Origin: Catenaria anguillulae PL171 | Taxonomy: Eukaryota > Blastocladiomycota > Blastocladiomycetes > Blastocladiales > Catenariaceae | Assembly: GCA_002102555.1 (NCBI GenBank) | Contig: MCFL01000013.1 | Location: 124,001 to 188,000, forward strand | Length of the DNA stretch: 64,000 nt | Direction of reading: 5' to 3' | Shown: positions 1 to 12,136 of the stretch, piece after piece | Position numbering within the stretch: the first letter of the stretch is position 1 | Layout of the letters: every line of letters begins with the position of its first letter | The notes under the pieces: generated by a model | Databases searched by the model: none | What the model saw: only the letters and a program-made list of their open reading frames with translations | What the model was told of the DNA's origin: nothing | Position numbers and translations under genes: made by a program

Positions 1-88
1 TAGTCGCCTTTGGGTTGGCACTGGCGTCCCCAGCACGGGCAGCGGAGGACGTGGGGGAGGGCGGAGTAGGATCGTGATCGTCCGACAT
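1..88 (-). CDS. 5' end of an unidentified gene leaving the left edge
   Basis: A start codon at 88 (reverse strand) in a good context (CACC before ATG) opens a frame with no stop to the edge of the window. The 29 visible residues begin MSDDHDPTPPSPTSSAARAG and are rich in Pro, Ser, Ala and Asp, as in a disordered N-terminus. No domain is visible, so no function can be given. The main risk is that this is a chance open frame of short length; its favour is the Kozak-like context and the low-complexity composition seen at the N-termini of other proteins in the window. Confidence 0.45.
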   Translation of the reverse strand, partial: MSDDHDPTPPSPTSSAARAGDASANPKAT

Positions 89-633
89 GGTGCAGTAACG
101 GTCGCCAAGGGGGATTTGCGCTTGCAGGAAGAGATTGCCTCAAGTGTATCGGCGAGTACTATTCACTTTGGCAAGGAAGCAATGGGCTGAATTGAATCGC
201 ACAGGATAGATCGCTAATGTCAGCGCTAATGTCATCAAAAGTATACAGCAAGACCGCCGATCGTTGTTGGTTGTTGGGGTGCGCGACTCACTATGGTACG
301 ATGAATCAAGTCTTGCCATTGATAGCGCTCCCTCTCGCCATGACTCTTGATGAAAGAGTTGAACCGAAACCTGGAAAAATCAGGTCAATTGGTCGCATCG
401 CGTCTTCAAACTGTCGCCGCTCCACTACTGACTGCTGGGCCGTAGTCTACATATCCTGTCTGCAAGTGTTCCCAGATATGATACCGTGCTTGCCACTTGA
501 CCATCGCAAGCGGATGAAAACGAACTTGAATGCAAAGTATAAATTCTTCAAGTCAAGAAACAAACGGGGCATACACCATCAGACAGGCAATGAGGTATCA
601 ATCGGTTCAAGTGTAAATACCAAAGCAAATCAA
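89..633. other. Intergenic stretch, nothing recognised
   Basis: This holds the upstream region of the left-edge gene and the downstream region of the DALR-domain gene. Frames here are short and show no domain or signal that I can name. Confidence 0.5.
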
Positions 634-2118
634 TCAATAGAGATCCTTCCCACCCAACACCCACACCGCGTGCCCAACCACTTTAGCCGCGACCCTCTCC
701 ACCTCAGCCAGCGACTGTGTCCCCTTCTTCTGCTTGCCGACAACCCCAGCCACCCTCATGGCATATGTTGCGAGCGGCGCGGACTCGGCACTCACCAGGC
801 ACCTGCGCAGCACGCTCGGGTACTGCAACAGCGTCAATGCCAGCTGCATGGTCTGTGTATCCATTGTGTCATCCACGGGCATTGACGCGAATGCGTCTCG
901 AGTTTGCGCGTCGGCAACTGCTGCCACCTTGGCCCAGACTTTATCATTTTTGCACCCGGCCGCGCCGCCCGCAGGTATGGCCGTTGCCCGATTGCACGCC
1001 AACAAGCCCCACCGCCTGCACAAGGTGCCCGAGACTGAGAGTGATGCTGCCCCTGGAGCAGCAGGTGCATATGCAACAATCTTTGGGCCTTCGCATCCAA
1101 GCACCACCTCAATAAGCGCGACCGCTTGCTTGACACATCGCTCATTGGCCATGGTCGTGACAATGAAATCGACCTGGCCCGCGTTGCTCAACAAGTAATC
1201 CGCAAGCAAGGTAACGCGCGTCCAGGCATTGGCTGACGTGAGCAGTGTAGCAACGCCAAGTTCGGCTCCAAGATCGATAATGCGCGACCCCGAGGGCGTG
1301 CGCAGAATGCGGTGCGCGTGCGCGAGTGCCGATGGAATGTGCGCCGAGCCTGCGGGTGGTGCAGGTGGAAGGAGTGTTGGCGGAGGCGGACAAGCAGTCG
1401 CGTGGGTGGTTGTGAGGCGCGCGAGAAACTGGGCAATGGCTTGGCCACGGGGCTCTTGGGCAGCATGTGGCTCAATGAGCACTTTTGAAGGCAACGACGA
1501 CAAATCCTGGCAAGCGGGCAGATCCAATGCCTCACACAGCGCGTGCAGTAAGGGTCGCGGGTCGTGCAAGTCGATGCGGATTTCGGCTCCCTGGTGAACA
1601 ACTTGAACGTTGGCTATTGGGTTTGGCTCGTCGCCATGGTGCGTTGCGCTTGCTCCCGAGCTCAAATGGTCCACAATCCAGTCAGCCATGGCCTTGGGGC
1701 ATTCCGAGTGCGGTTCGCTGGGCCAAGCGCCGACGAGCTGGACGAGAGCAGCATGATCGCGGACCACGGGAATGACGAGGTGCGGGGCATTGGGTGTCGG
1801 GCGCGACTCAAGCACGGTCCACCACGAGTGGGCTGAGGCGGGTGGAAAGACGGGCGACGAAGCGAGCAAGGTCGAGAGCGACGTCGGGGTGGGTGGGGCA
1901 TAGGGCAAGGCCAGGCGGCGCGAGTGATTGCTAGCGTTGCGAGGTGACGAGGTGGATGTCCGCGAAAGGGGGGACGATGTGCGCGGAGGCAGGGTGAACG
2001 GCGAGGTGGTTGATGTGGCCGTGGGAGGCAGCAGCGGCGCTGCATGCGCGAAGGCAAATGGCGGCGAAGTGGACGATGATGGCAAGTAGTTGTACATGAT
2101 GGAAACTGGATTTGTCAT
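634..2118 (-). CDS. DALR anticodon-binding-domain protein, DALRD3-like
   Basis: An intronless frame of 494 residues if translation starts at the ATG at 2118; a second ATG lies seven codons downstream at 2097. The last 75 residues fit the DALR all-helical anticodon-binding domain of arginyl-tRNA synthetases: a LLQYPSVLRRC helix, a SAPLATYAMRVAGVV helix, and a closing helix ending in WVLGG. There is no HIGH or KMSKS catalytic signature, so it is not a working synthetase. Animal DALRD3 has this layout and acts in 3-methylcytosine formation on arginine tRNAs together with METTL2; that role here is inference. The N-terminal 130 residues are Pro/Ser/Thr rich. It could also be an unrelated helical protein. 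Confidence 0.55.
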   Translation of the reverse strand: MTNPVSIMYNYLPSSSTSPPFAFAHAAPLLPPTATSTTSPFTLPPRTSSPLSRTSTSSPRNASNHSRRLALPYAPPTPTSLSTLLASSPVFPPASAHSWWTVLESRPTPNAPHLVIPVVRDHAALVQLVGAWPSEPHSECPKAMADWIVDHLSSGASATHHGDEPNPIANVQVVHQGAEIRIDLHDPRPLLHALCEALDLPACQDLSSLPSKVLIEPHAAQEPRGQAIAQFLARLTTTHATACPPPPTLLPPAPPAGSAHIPSALAHAHRILRTPSGSRIIDLGAELGVATLLTSANAWTRVTLLADYLLSNAGQVDFIVTTMANERCVKQAVALIEVVLGCEGPKIVAYAPAAPGAASLSVSGTLCRRWGLLACNRATAIPAGGAAGCKNDKVWAKVAAVADAQTRDAFASMPVDDTMDTQTMQLALTLLQYPSVLRRCLVSAESAPLATYAMRVAGVVGKQKKGTQSLAEVERVAAKVVGHAVWVLGGKDLY

Positions 2119-2785
2119 TCTGCTTTGTAAAATTCTTGAGTAAATCAGTATCCGATGCAGAATGCTATGCACATCTTGATGTTTACATGGGCAGCATGGC
2201 CCTTTTGAGCACACAAGACAGATGTTATCTTTGACCTCAGAGTCACCCGATTCCAGTCACACACGTGACATCTTGACTCATTGTTCGCTTGTTCATTCTG
2301 TTCTGGATGCCTGCCTTTTATCTCGACCAATCACAGCAGGAGAAGCCATGAGTCCCTGAAACAGTTTATCTTGATCTGATCCCTACAACGTCTTTCGTCT
2401 GACCCACACAAGCATACAAACAGCCCGCCATGCTCTCAATTAGTCGATGTACGTATGAAACATCCCATCGCGGATTGAGGCGAGCATTCATCATGCCGTC
2501 GGTTGTCTGTTGTCTCCTATCACACGGCCACCGTCAACAACAACGGTTGATGGGAGGAAGATTGCGCAAGAGGATACATTTACCATTACCAAACGAAAAC
2601 AAGGAAAAGTACTAACGAAAACGAGAAGGGGCAGGATTCAGCCATCTACTGACAGCCGACTAACGGGCTCAACAAACAACAGAAGGGAAAACGGAAACAA
2701 GGACGAAATTGAAGTGGACTGGCAGAACGAGCAGCCCACCCTGATACTGCGTGACTCACAGTCGAATATTGACCACGCTCACTTC
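2119..2785. other. Intergenic stretch, nothing recognised
   Basis: This lies between the start of the DALR-domain gene and the stop of the proline dehydrogenase gene, so it must hold the promoter of the former and the 3' end of the latter. Only short frames without recognisable domains are present. Confidence 0.5.
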
Positions 2786-4572
2786 TCACTTGCCCTGGAA
2801 CCGACACACCAACTCGTGCCACAGAATCTGCTTATCCACCTTCCCCGCAGCGCCGCCCAGCACAGCACTATTCTCCTGCGCGCGCCTCAGCAAGTAAGGA
2901 ACAACCTCATGCACGGGCCCATATGGCAAGTACTTGTAAATCGGATACCCATTCTCGGCGAGCGCATAACTCGTCAAGTCGTGCATGCCCATGAGCTGCC
3001 CAAACAGCACGCGGCCCGAGCTCTTGTCCACGCCCAAGTGCCGCATTTCGCGCGTCGTGCGCACCACAGAGTCGCGGTTGTGGCTGGCCACAATCACGGT
3101 GGCGCTCGGGTTGGTTCCGCGGGCAATGCGCGCAAGCACAGCGTCCACGCCCGCATTGTACGAGGCGTGCGTGGATTCAAGGGTATCGTTGATGGGTGAT
3201 GGGTACGATTCGGCCTTGGCTTTGGCCCGCTCAGAGACCATGTACGCTGCAACCAACAACAGAAATACAATCGTCAATTGTGTGCAGAGAGAATAAAAAA
3301 GGACATTCACATGAAGAGAGAAGAGAACATACCTCCCCGCACCAACTTTGCTGCAAAATGCCACCCTTGCTCCTCACTCATTGCCAAATCCCGCTTCAAC
3401 CGGCCCAACGCATCCTTCAAATACAACTGATATGTGTTAAACACCACAGGTGCGCCCCCATTGGACCCATTAAACGCCTTGCCCATGGCCAGCGCAGCGG
3501 TATCGATGGCAGGCTGGAAGTACGTCTGCTCGGCATCCACCATCAACCCAACGCCCTTGTCCTTGGCTTGTGCACACAACGCGCGGAGCCTGTCCAAAAG
3601 CTTGGCGTACGACGCAACGTCCTCGGCAGGTACGCCCAGCATGGCCAGATACGCCGGGCTCGGGTCGCGCGCAAGCAAAGAAACAAGATCCGCCGATGTG
3701 GCCGTGCCGCCCGACCGGCTCGTTGTCTTTGCCGACGTCATGGCATCAAACAGGGCCGCACCGCCGGGTACACTGGCGAGCCACTGGTCCCTCGTCACCC
3801 CTGCGCCCAGCATGCGGTGAGCGCGTGCAATGGCAGACGACACGGACAAGAGGACGGGGGTTGGGCCAAGGGCAGTCACCTTGACGGCAATACAAGTGCC
3901 CGGATGATTGCCTGCGGCGTTGATGGATGCGGCAAACAGCTGAGCCGCGTGGTCGGCCTCGACCTCTTCCCTGGCCCGGACCTCGACCGGATCCGCATCT
4001 GCCTGGCCAGCCTCGAGGTCGGCCTCAATGGAAATGTCAAGAATCGACCCAATGCCATTGGATTTCAGCGCAGCCATCACCTCGCCCAGCTCATCGAGCG
4101 ACTCGCCGCCGCAAAAGTGTGCAAAGAATGTGTGCTTGACAATCCAGTGGGCTAACCACGACATGTGCAGCGTGTCGGCCAATTGTAGCAGTTGTGGGGC
4201 AGAGTCGACCAACAAGGCGCAGTCGCACAGCTTGAAAACGACCCATGACCGCAGTACGGCCAGAGTGGATTTAGACCGGAAGGGTGCGCGAGGGTCACAT
4301 TTGGCGTACAGCGGGTCGGATGGGACCGACTTGAGGATTTCGCGAGACAGGGCGTCTGGGTCGGCAAGGGCAAGTTGCAGGGTCAGGGCCGTGCCGCCAA
4401 TCAATGCAGTGCCGGCAGTCGCGAGCGTGAGGTAGCGGGCAGAGGTCCGGAGGAGCGATCGCGACGTTTTGGGAGGGGCCTGTGTCGTGAATGAGCGAGA
4501 GATGGCGGGAGATGGTCGCAGGCGAAGGGCGTGGGCCGGAGCGGCACGGAGGCCCGCAAGTGCACGGTACAT
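2786..4572 (-). CDS. PUT1: Proline dehydrogenase, mitochondrial
   Basis: FAD-dependent oxidation of L-proline to pyrroline-5-carboxylate, on the matrix side of the mitochondrial inner membrane. There are two exons, 4572-3333 and 3246-2786, with an 86 nt intron (GTATGT...TTGCAG); splicing restores KLVRGAYM and gives 566 residues. The N-terminus is Arg/Ala/Ser rich with no acidic residue for about 60 residues, as expected of a targeting peptide, followed by a hydrophobic stretch. Family hallmarks are the beta-strand motif VGLMVDAEQTYFQ, the RGAYM motif, FGQLMGM and YKYLPYGPVHEVVPYLLRRA near the C-terminus. The start at 4572 was chosen because the upstream part of the frame lacks family character. 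It is divergently oriented to GUP1. Confidence 0.95.
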
Positions 4573-4977
4573 TGTATAGAAAAGTCGGTCGCAGAGTGTG
4601 GTTTGTGCTGTCTCGAGAGAGAAAAGGCGTCGGTTGAGAGTTCGTGCATTGCGCACGGCCGGGGATGGGAGGAAGTCGAGAACGGGAGCGATTTCGATCC
4701 AATCTTTTGTCTGTGTCCGCATCAACGCAAAAATGGGAACATCGAAACCGCAAACATCCCCAAACACACGCGAGACATGTCCGGCGCGTCGCTCCGATCC
4801 GATCCTTTCGGTACCGGCACTTGGCCCGGAAGGGAACTACTCGCTGCGGTTGGAGCGTGACAGCACGTGTTTGAGGTGTTATGATTCATTTTTAAGTGCC
4901 AGTGGCAAGGGCGGTGGCAAGCAATAGAACCCTGCGCAAATGAATGCTCGTTAATGGTATCACACCATCAGCCTTGA
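4573..4977. promoter_or_regulatory. Divergent intergenic region between PUT1 and GUP1
   Basis: These 405 bases separate two start codons that point away from each other, so both promoters must lie here or in the first intron. I see no clear TATA box and no named operator; assignment as a promoter region rests on position only. Confidence 0.4.
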
Positions 4978-7105
4978 ATGACGCTCCGAATCTCAACCAT
5001 GCTCCGCCCAACGTCCACACCAGCAGCTGCCGCCAGCAAGCCAACCAGGACGCCACTGCTTTCACGCGGCACTCCTTCGCCTTCGCCGCCCTCTGCCAGG
5101 CCGCCTCGGCTGCGCCAGATCGACCCTCCACGATGGAAAACGTTGGTATTCCTTATTCCCATCTCAGTTCAACCCCTGAAGCAACTCTCGCTCATCCTAT
5201 GCATATTGAACACGCTCCAACCAGACCCGAATTCCTGGCCTACTACGCCATCATTGTCGTCCTATGGGGTGCCTTGTACTACAAGGCATGGCTTCTCAGC
5301 CAGCCAGATCACCCGAACTCGTACCTGTTTTCTCGGTATCTTTCCCAAGGATACATGTGGGCTGGCTCTCGCGTACGAGCACACGTTCGCACCAATTATC
5401 GCTGCCAGTGACAGGAACTGACTGACTACCGGTGAGCAAACAGATGGACAACTCGGACGCGCAATTCTCGGGCTTTCGCAAAAATTTACCCATCCTCTTT
5501 GCCGTGGCCCCGATCCACCTCCTGCTCTCGACAATTGTCCGCCGCCTCTCACCTGCCCGTTGGATCCACTTTTCCCTTGCCTTTTCGCTCATCTTTCTCA
5601 CCGTCGCACACGGATTCCACCTGCTCAAGATTCTTGCGCTTTTGGTAATCAATTTCGCTATTTCAAAGGCCGCGGGCGGATCGAAATGGAACCCATTATT
5701 GACATGGACGTGGAATGTGGGCACTTTATTCTTGATTGAGTGGACAAAGGGGTTCAAGTTTTTGAATCCTGACCCGGAAGCAAACGTCTTTGGGGGGATT
5801 ATGCGGTGGGATGTCACGTTCAACATTACCGTCCTCAGGCTCATTTCTTTCAACTTGGATTCGTATTGGGCGCATCATGATTCAGGATCAAGGATCATTG
5901 TGCGTGCAGTCTCTTGTGCTCTCATGCATGTTTCGTGTGTTCACGATTTAACGTTCATTCTGTGTGACAGGATTCACACAAGTGCTCGGAACCTCCGTCT
6001 GCCACAACTGCATTGCAGGCGCCCTACTGTTGTGCAAAACTCCGCACGCAGCTCCCTCACCCGCTCCCGGCCTACTCGCTCACGACCTATCTCGCCTACG
6101 CCATGTATATCCCACTCTTCTTTGCCGGTCCTATCCTCACGTTCAACTCATTTCTCTCGCAGTTGCCAACCTCCCGTCCAAGCCCGCTCCCACTGCGGTC
6201 CAATCTCCTTTACACCATGCGCCTTCTCTTTGCGCTGTTTCTCATGGACCTCTTTATGCATCTGTTCCATATTCCTGCCCTGACGCGTGCCCAAGCCTGG
6301 ACTCACCTCGCGCCATCGTCGCTCGCCGCCATTGGCTTCCTCAACCTCAAACACATTTGGCTCAAGCTGCTCATTATCTGGCGCTTCTTTCGAACCTGGT
6401 CGCTCTGGGACGCCATCATCCCGCCGGAAAACATGCGCCGATGCGTGTCCAACAACTACTCGACGCTCGCCTTTTGGCGTGACTGGCACGCGAGCTTTAA
6501 CCTGTGGAACGTGCGCTACTTGTACGTGCCGCTGGGCGGCGCGCGCACCCGTATGTGGAACACGTGGGTCATTTTCACGTTTGTGGCCGTGTGGCACGAC
6601 CTCAAGCTCAAGCTGTTTGCGTGGGGGTGGCTCATTGCTCTATTTATGGTGCCCGAGCTCGTGGCAAAGTGGGCCACGCGAGCTTGGGTTGGCAGCCGTG
6701 GTATCGGCATGTGGCGGCCCTGGGTGCCGTGGGCAATATTTGCATGATGATTACGGGTAATTTGGTTGGGTTTGCGTTGGGCGTTGACGGCATGTGGGAC
6801 ATGTTGGTGCCATGGCCAAGTGGGAGGCGAGCGGGGTCGGGTTTGTGGCGTGTATGGTGATTTGCTTGTTTGCATCCTCGCAAATCATGTTTGAGATTAG
6901 GAACGAAGAGGAAAGGAGGCGCAGAAAGAGGTGGGTTGAGGCGGGAGTTGGTGGTGCCGACAACGGCGAGGATCAAGAGGAGAAGGTGCCGCTGGTTCAG
7001 GTCGGAGTTACTGCTGCAAGTGGAATGGGCAGTGGCGCAGGCGGCGACAATGGGTCGGTGGTGAGGGGACGGGCGGCGGCGGTGAATGGGATGGACAGTT
7101 TTTGA
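4978..7105 (+). CDS. GUP1: GUP1-type membrane-bound O-acyltransferase
   Basis: Multi-pass ER protein of the MBOAT superfamily. Yeast Gup1 remodels the lipid of GPI anchors and affects glycerol uptake indirectly. The exons are 4978-5141, 5225-5372, 5444-5899 and 5971-7105. Splicing restores RWKTPEF, then [11 protein letters not shown], then FNLDSYWA, all Gup1 landmarks. Exon 4 holds the MBOAT core: [36 protein letters not shown] and [18 protein letters not shown] with the active-site His. The first intron has an unusual GTTGGT donor. Exon 4 needs two -1 corrections, between about 6660 and 6690 and between about 6805 and 6830; with them the protein is 634 residues and ends in a charged, disordered tail. 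As printed it stops at 6747, losing the last transmembrane segments. Confidence 0.9.
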
Positions 7106-7420
7106 TTCATATTGTCGCGCGTGTGCTCAATTCATTAGATAACTGGTATTGCAGTCGCCAGTCAATGACAAGGGAGGAAGTGGAAGGTCACCGACGGAAA
7201 TGTTCATTTGTATGTATCACAAGAGAGGGGGTCTTTGGAGGATGAGGGATGGGTGAATCCAATGTATGTATGGTAAGGAGAGGGAATCATGGGTACAGGA
7301 AAGCAAGACGATTGACAACATGAGTGACAGTTGCGAGTCACTCAATGCACCAAGGTTAAGCAACGTCACAAAACGTCGTCCATTTGTCCATATATCACGA
7401 GATGAGAGCACGGTCGACCA
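7106..7420. other. Convergent intergenic region
   Basis: About 315 bases between the stops of GUP1 and the kinase gene, both of which end here. No gene or strong structure was seen. Confidence 0.5.
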
Positions 7421-10077
7421 TCATTCAAAGTGAGCATCGTGCCGGCGCTTGCGTGTACCACTGTTGCCAGACAGCGCCGCTGTATCCTCAGCTGCCTCAC
7501 CATCAGCAACGGCCGCGACTGACTCCAGCGATATTGGTGCGTGCCCATCCTCAACCTGCTTTGTCACTCTCTCAATCGTTTCGCCGACGGCGCTGTCAAC
7601 TCGCGACTTCTTTGCAATGCGAATGCTTGAGACACCCAAATCAGAGTCATGTACAGTGGCCGCCGGATCATTTGCCTCAGCCGCATTCATTGCAAAATTA
7701 GCATCTGCCGCTGACAACTCTGGATCGCTGGTACCGTTTGCGGTACTGAATGCCACGTCCAAAGTCGAGCGGGGGGACACTCCAGCAAGATCTAGGTAAG
7801 ACACAAGAGCAGCAGGAGTCAGGTTAGTACGCATGGGCGCACTTTCCGTATCCGAGGCGACTGCCGAGTGTGGGATTGTGGGTATGGTGGATGTGAGCGG
7901 AGAAAACGCCCGTGTGGTGATGTTGGACACGGGAACAGGCTGGTTACGGGCGGTTGCAGATACCAATGCTGATGCGACCGGTTGCGAAAGAGGTGCCATG
8001 GACACGGCCGCGATTTTGGTCGGTAACTCGGGCCGCTGGGGATGATTGACGGCAGGCGACAATGATGATGACACGCTCGTGGCCATCGTTGACGGTGCCA
8101 CATGCGTTGATGCATTCGCTTCTGTCCCTTGGCCGCTGACAACAGCATTTTTGGGAAGCGGGGCATTTGGATGAGGAGCTCGGCCCGTGTGAATCAAGGC
8201 ATACTCGACCAGCTTGTGCTGGACAAGTTGATACACGGCAAGGACCTTGTCGTACACCTGCGAACGCCGGCCGAATCCCTTGTCGCAATCGATCATGATG
8301 GCCTCAAAGGCGGCAACGAATGCGCCAACGGTGGCGTACGAATGGCTGCGCACTTTTTCCGAGATCTCGGACATGAGCGTCTTGACATCAACCCTTGCCC
8401 CTTTAATCCTCGACTTAGCGTCCGCTGCGAGGACGACAAGGGATTTCCAGTGCTTGTGACGAATGACATCGTCAACGAGGCTCGCCAACTTGGTGTGATG
8501 ATTATCAGTTGCGATGGGCGGCGGCGCAAGCGAGTGGGCGCCATCGGTGGTGGAAACGACGGAAGAACCGGACGAGAGAGCACGGGATGGCGAATTGGTG
8601 GCACCCTGCTTGCGTTGATTGACTGCCGTGAGGGCCTTGTGTGCCGCCTCATGCACCGAAGCATCTGTCGCGAGCCAAGGATGCTTCAAGGCGCGGTCGG
8701 CCGTCAACCTGGGAAAGGCAACGCGCAGTCGCTTAGCGCTCCATGATAAGGTCAGAGAGGGAGAGAAATGATGGTAGAGACGGAGTACCGTTTGCAGATA
8801 TCCCTCTCGAGCAAGCACTGGAGCCACGCCTTCGCTGCCGATGGGTGCCGGTCCAACGACTTGATGCCATATGGAACGGCCGCGGTCAGAATGTTTTCGG
8901 CCAGGTTCTTTCCTGGCCTGAACGGCAGCTTTTTTGTTAATACGACAAACGCGGTCGCCCCGACGGACCACATGTCGGCCAGCTTCAAGTCCACTCCACG
9001 TCCGAGAACTTTGGCGTCGAGCAGTTCTGGTGCCGTGTACGTAAGAGTGCCTCTATAGAACGACAAGAAAGGTGTCAGCGTTCTGAGTATGTTTTGCCTG
9101 CATAGTTCCATTCAGTACGCTTTCACGTTTGTAAACTTGTCCGAAGGGGTTGACAGGCCAAAGTCAGCAATGTACAAGTGCAGATGTGCAGTTGGTGCGG
9201 AGTCGACGAGCAAATTGTCGGGCTTGATGTCTCTATGTACGAAACCAGAATCATGAAGATGCTGTGCAACTCAAATGAGAGTCAGTCTTCAATATGGCGC
9301 GAAAAACACGAGACCAAGTGACATGACTACCTCGATCCCTTTCAACAGTTGAAAGAGCAGCCATTTGCACTCAGGGGACGTGAGCAACCTTGCTTTGCAC
9401 AGGTCGCGCAAGGATCCGGTTTCAATCCTATCGTAACACAACTTGCGTTGATGGGCGGGTGGCGCTATCCAGAACAAAAGAAAAGGGTAGCATACAGCCT
9501 CATGACTATGTAGATATGGCCGTTGGACTCGAGGGCATCAATGCATGATAGGACATTTGCCTGAAGATGCAGCCGTCATGTAACGTGATTAGTTCTATGA
9601 TTCGTACACTTGTCGAAACAAATTGAAGCATACGTGTGACAGTTGTTGCATAATGGTCACCTCTTGCCACGGATCCATTGGCGCTTGCTTCGCATCGATC
9701 ATCTTGCACGCATATCGTAACCCTGTCTTCTTGGCGACCACCAGCGAAACGCTGGCAAAGTTTCCGGCGCCTAAGGTGCGGTCTATCTTGTATTCGGCTC
9801 CGAGCGCAGATTCGTGGTCGATTGTGGGCAGTGTTGTGCCGCTGTCGGTATTGTTGGTGGTTTGATCTGTCTTTGCAGGAACTAAAGGGGAATTTGGTCC
9901 GACCACTTCTTTGTCCTCCTGGCAACTTCCTACAGCGGCCAATGAATGGCTCCGGCGAAGTACATTGGCGAGTTTGCTTTGAGTCATGTTTGGTTCTTCA
10001 TTGGTATTTATAACGTCCACTGGAAAGCGTTCGCTTATCGATGGTCTTGACATGCCTTGTGGGAACTGCAAGTGCAT
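7421..10077 (-). CDS. CAMK-type serine/threonine protein kinase with long C-terminal tail
   Basis: Six exons: 10077-9634, 9560-9496, 9427-9331, 9261-9119, 9052-8789 and 8708-7421, giving 766 residues. The catalytic domain is complete: glycine loop LGAGNFASV, the ATP-binding Lys in YACKMI, catalytic loop HRDIKPDN, the metal-binding motif in [15 protein letters not shown], and the closing [13 protein letters not shown] typical of the CAMK group. A 95-residue N-terminal lead and a tail of about 430 Ser/Thr/Ala-rich residues follow no known domain; there is no FHA, calmodulin-binding or PH motif that I can see. Introns are 66-80 nt except one of 68 nt with a GTATGC donor. The substrate and upstream signal cannot be told from sequence. 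The final residues, RKRRHD, could be a nuclear signal. Confidence 0.88.
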
Positions 10078-11081
10078 GACGCGACTTGAAAGGGACGACT
10101 TGCCAGCTCGCCTTTTCTCAATCAGGAATGAGCATCCAAAACTCCGACTTGTCGTGACAATATTACTCCTTCACCCTGGCACTCAACTCGATTCAACCAC
10201 GAGCAACTATCAATACTCACCATGTGCAATCAGCGCGTACTGCTGACTCAGCAATACTCAGCACTTGATGGACTTCTCTCCATTCGTTTTCCAAGGCATT
10301 GTCATTTCAAGTACGTTCCGATGTTCACGAAGCAACACCACGCGAACTCTAGTGGCCATGAGTACATGATATAGAAGACATGGAATAATCGATCTGCCTC
10401 TGAACTTTTCGTACCCAAACCTGCAGTTGCGGTCGGGTGACAACCAAACTGATCTCTGAACTCTGCGCGCTCTACCAGTTGTTCTCATCATGTAATGGCC
10501 TTGATCGTACATGGCGATTCAATCAGATTGAGAGTCACGAGGAATAGTCGGGTTTTTTGTCAAGTAGGTATGGCCTTGGTTCCCCTTGCGCACATGCTGA
10601 CTGGCAGACTCGACTCACATGATAATGTTGGTTCGTCCACAGCACCAATTTCATCAAACGTACGTCATCCTGTTCCTGACTTGTTAGTTGCTCCGCGTCC
10701 TCCGAGAGCCTGGATACTTGCCACGCGTTTGCCGCACGTACCCTACATGTCAAGGCTCCGGCCGCTTACATGTATGGGCCTGAAAAATACGGAGCAAACG
10801 TAGCCATTCAGCTCCTCTTCATTCAGACCGTGATCTTCTTTTGCGCGAGAGGCGGCTTGCACCCTTGTGCATTCCGCATTCTTGGCATGTCCTATGGACA
10901 TGTCTCAGATACCTTGCGCCTGAAACGAATGGGAGGCTGGCTGGAGGCATTTATCCAGCGTCTTGGATTCTGTTAGGTCCATTCGGCATCATTCAATTTG
11001 GCCTGTGGTCCATCAACGGAGAAGTGTTTGGATTTCCACGAGTCTAGCACATTGGCCGTACGGCAATGCACCAGCGACTTG

Positions 11082-11103
11082 GTGTCTGCGCTTGGCGTGC
11101 AGT
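11082..11103 (+). repeat. Short direct repeat, copy 1
   Basis: A 22-base word (beginning GTGTCTGCGC, ending GCGTGCAGT) is repeated exactly at 12115-12136. The flanks share further blocks, including CACATTG upstream and CTCCGAG and GGCAACC downstream, so the copies look like diverged pieces of a longer duplicated segment. Confidence 0.6.
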
Positions 11104-12114
11104 TTTGGCTTGCAATAGATCCTCCGAGGCATCCCTATACCGGCAGCAACCAGATTGGATGATGGCCAACGACGGACCCTTGATTTGTCGATTGTGTTTG
11201 TTCCCAGCTGTTTCCGACATCAGCGACTTTCAGCGCGTTGACGGGCTTGGGCAGCAACACGATATCGATCGGGAATCGTCGGTCTGCGCGGCACTGCAGT
11301 TCCATGACGCTTGCGAAAAACACCAATGATTTTCCTGCTCACTCCATGTTTGTCATCGCCTCCAGACGTTTGCGTCATTCGACCCAATCGCAACCTACAT
11401 GGATGCCGTCCTCCCAAACATGACACATAGCCCATGTTTATGGTTTCTATCTTGACGACCACTTTCCCGCCACGTCCCTTATCTTCCCTCATTCAACACC
11501 GATCTTGCCATCAATTCACCGCACAGCACTACCAGCAATTGTCAAAATGGCGTTGCCATTACCGAAATCTGCATGTGAATCTCGGTTTGGCTGCCAAGGT
11601 AAGTCCTCACGCCCTTGTCTGCGGTTGTCGAGTGGACGAAATCGACACGCTCGTCCACTATATATTCACACCATTTATGTCCGCAGGTGTTTTTGCGTAC
11701 CAATGACGGGATCCTGTCGTGCGTACCGATCAAGGGCTTCTCTTGTTGCTGCCGTTCTACTTTCGCCGCCGTCCTTACACCATACGCGATCGGGAAACCG
11801 CCATGCATTTTCGCATTTTGCTCCACCGCCAAAGGTCTTTGACAAAGTAGCGGTGGACCACAACAGACAAAAACAATGCAATGCAGCAGGCCGTTCCTCC
11901 ACTCCATCTGAATCATCGCCTGCGCGAGTCGCGCCCTTGCGTGACCCGAGACAACCGCCAGGGATTTCAGTTTGGGTTGGAGGGCAGCCTGCGGCTGTTT
12001 CCCACTGGCATCTTTGAGGCATCGGCTCGTTGAGAGTAAAGGTCAAATGTGGGGATTTGGTTGAGACTGACACATTGCCGTGCCTTTGTTGCTCGGGAGT
12101 GCGCTGCGGTTGCA

Positions 12115-12136
12115 GTGTCTGCGCTTGGCGTGCAGT
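12115..12136 (+). repeat. Short direct repeat, copy 2
   Basis: The second exact copy of the 22-base word at 11082-11103, in the same orientation. Similar order of short matching blocks on either side suggests an old duplication of about 100 bases. Confidence 0.6.

Noticed and set aside
10841-11047. Hydrophobic frame with some resemblance to acetate-permease helices
   Set aside because: Only about 40 suggestive residues, no family motif, frame ends in a stop, and flanking frames give no continuation.
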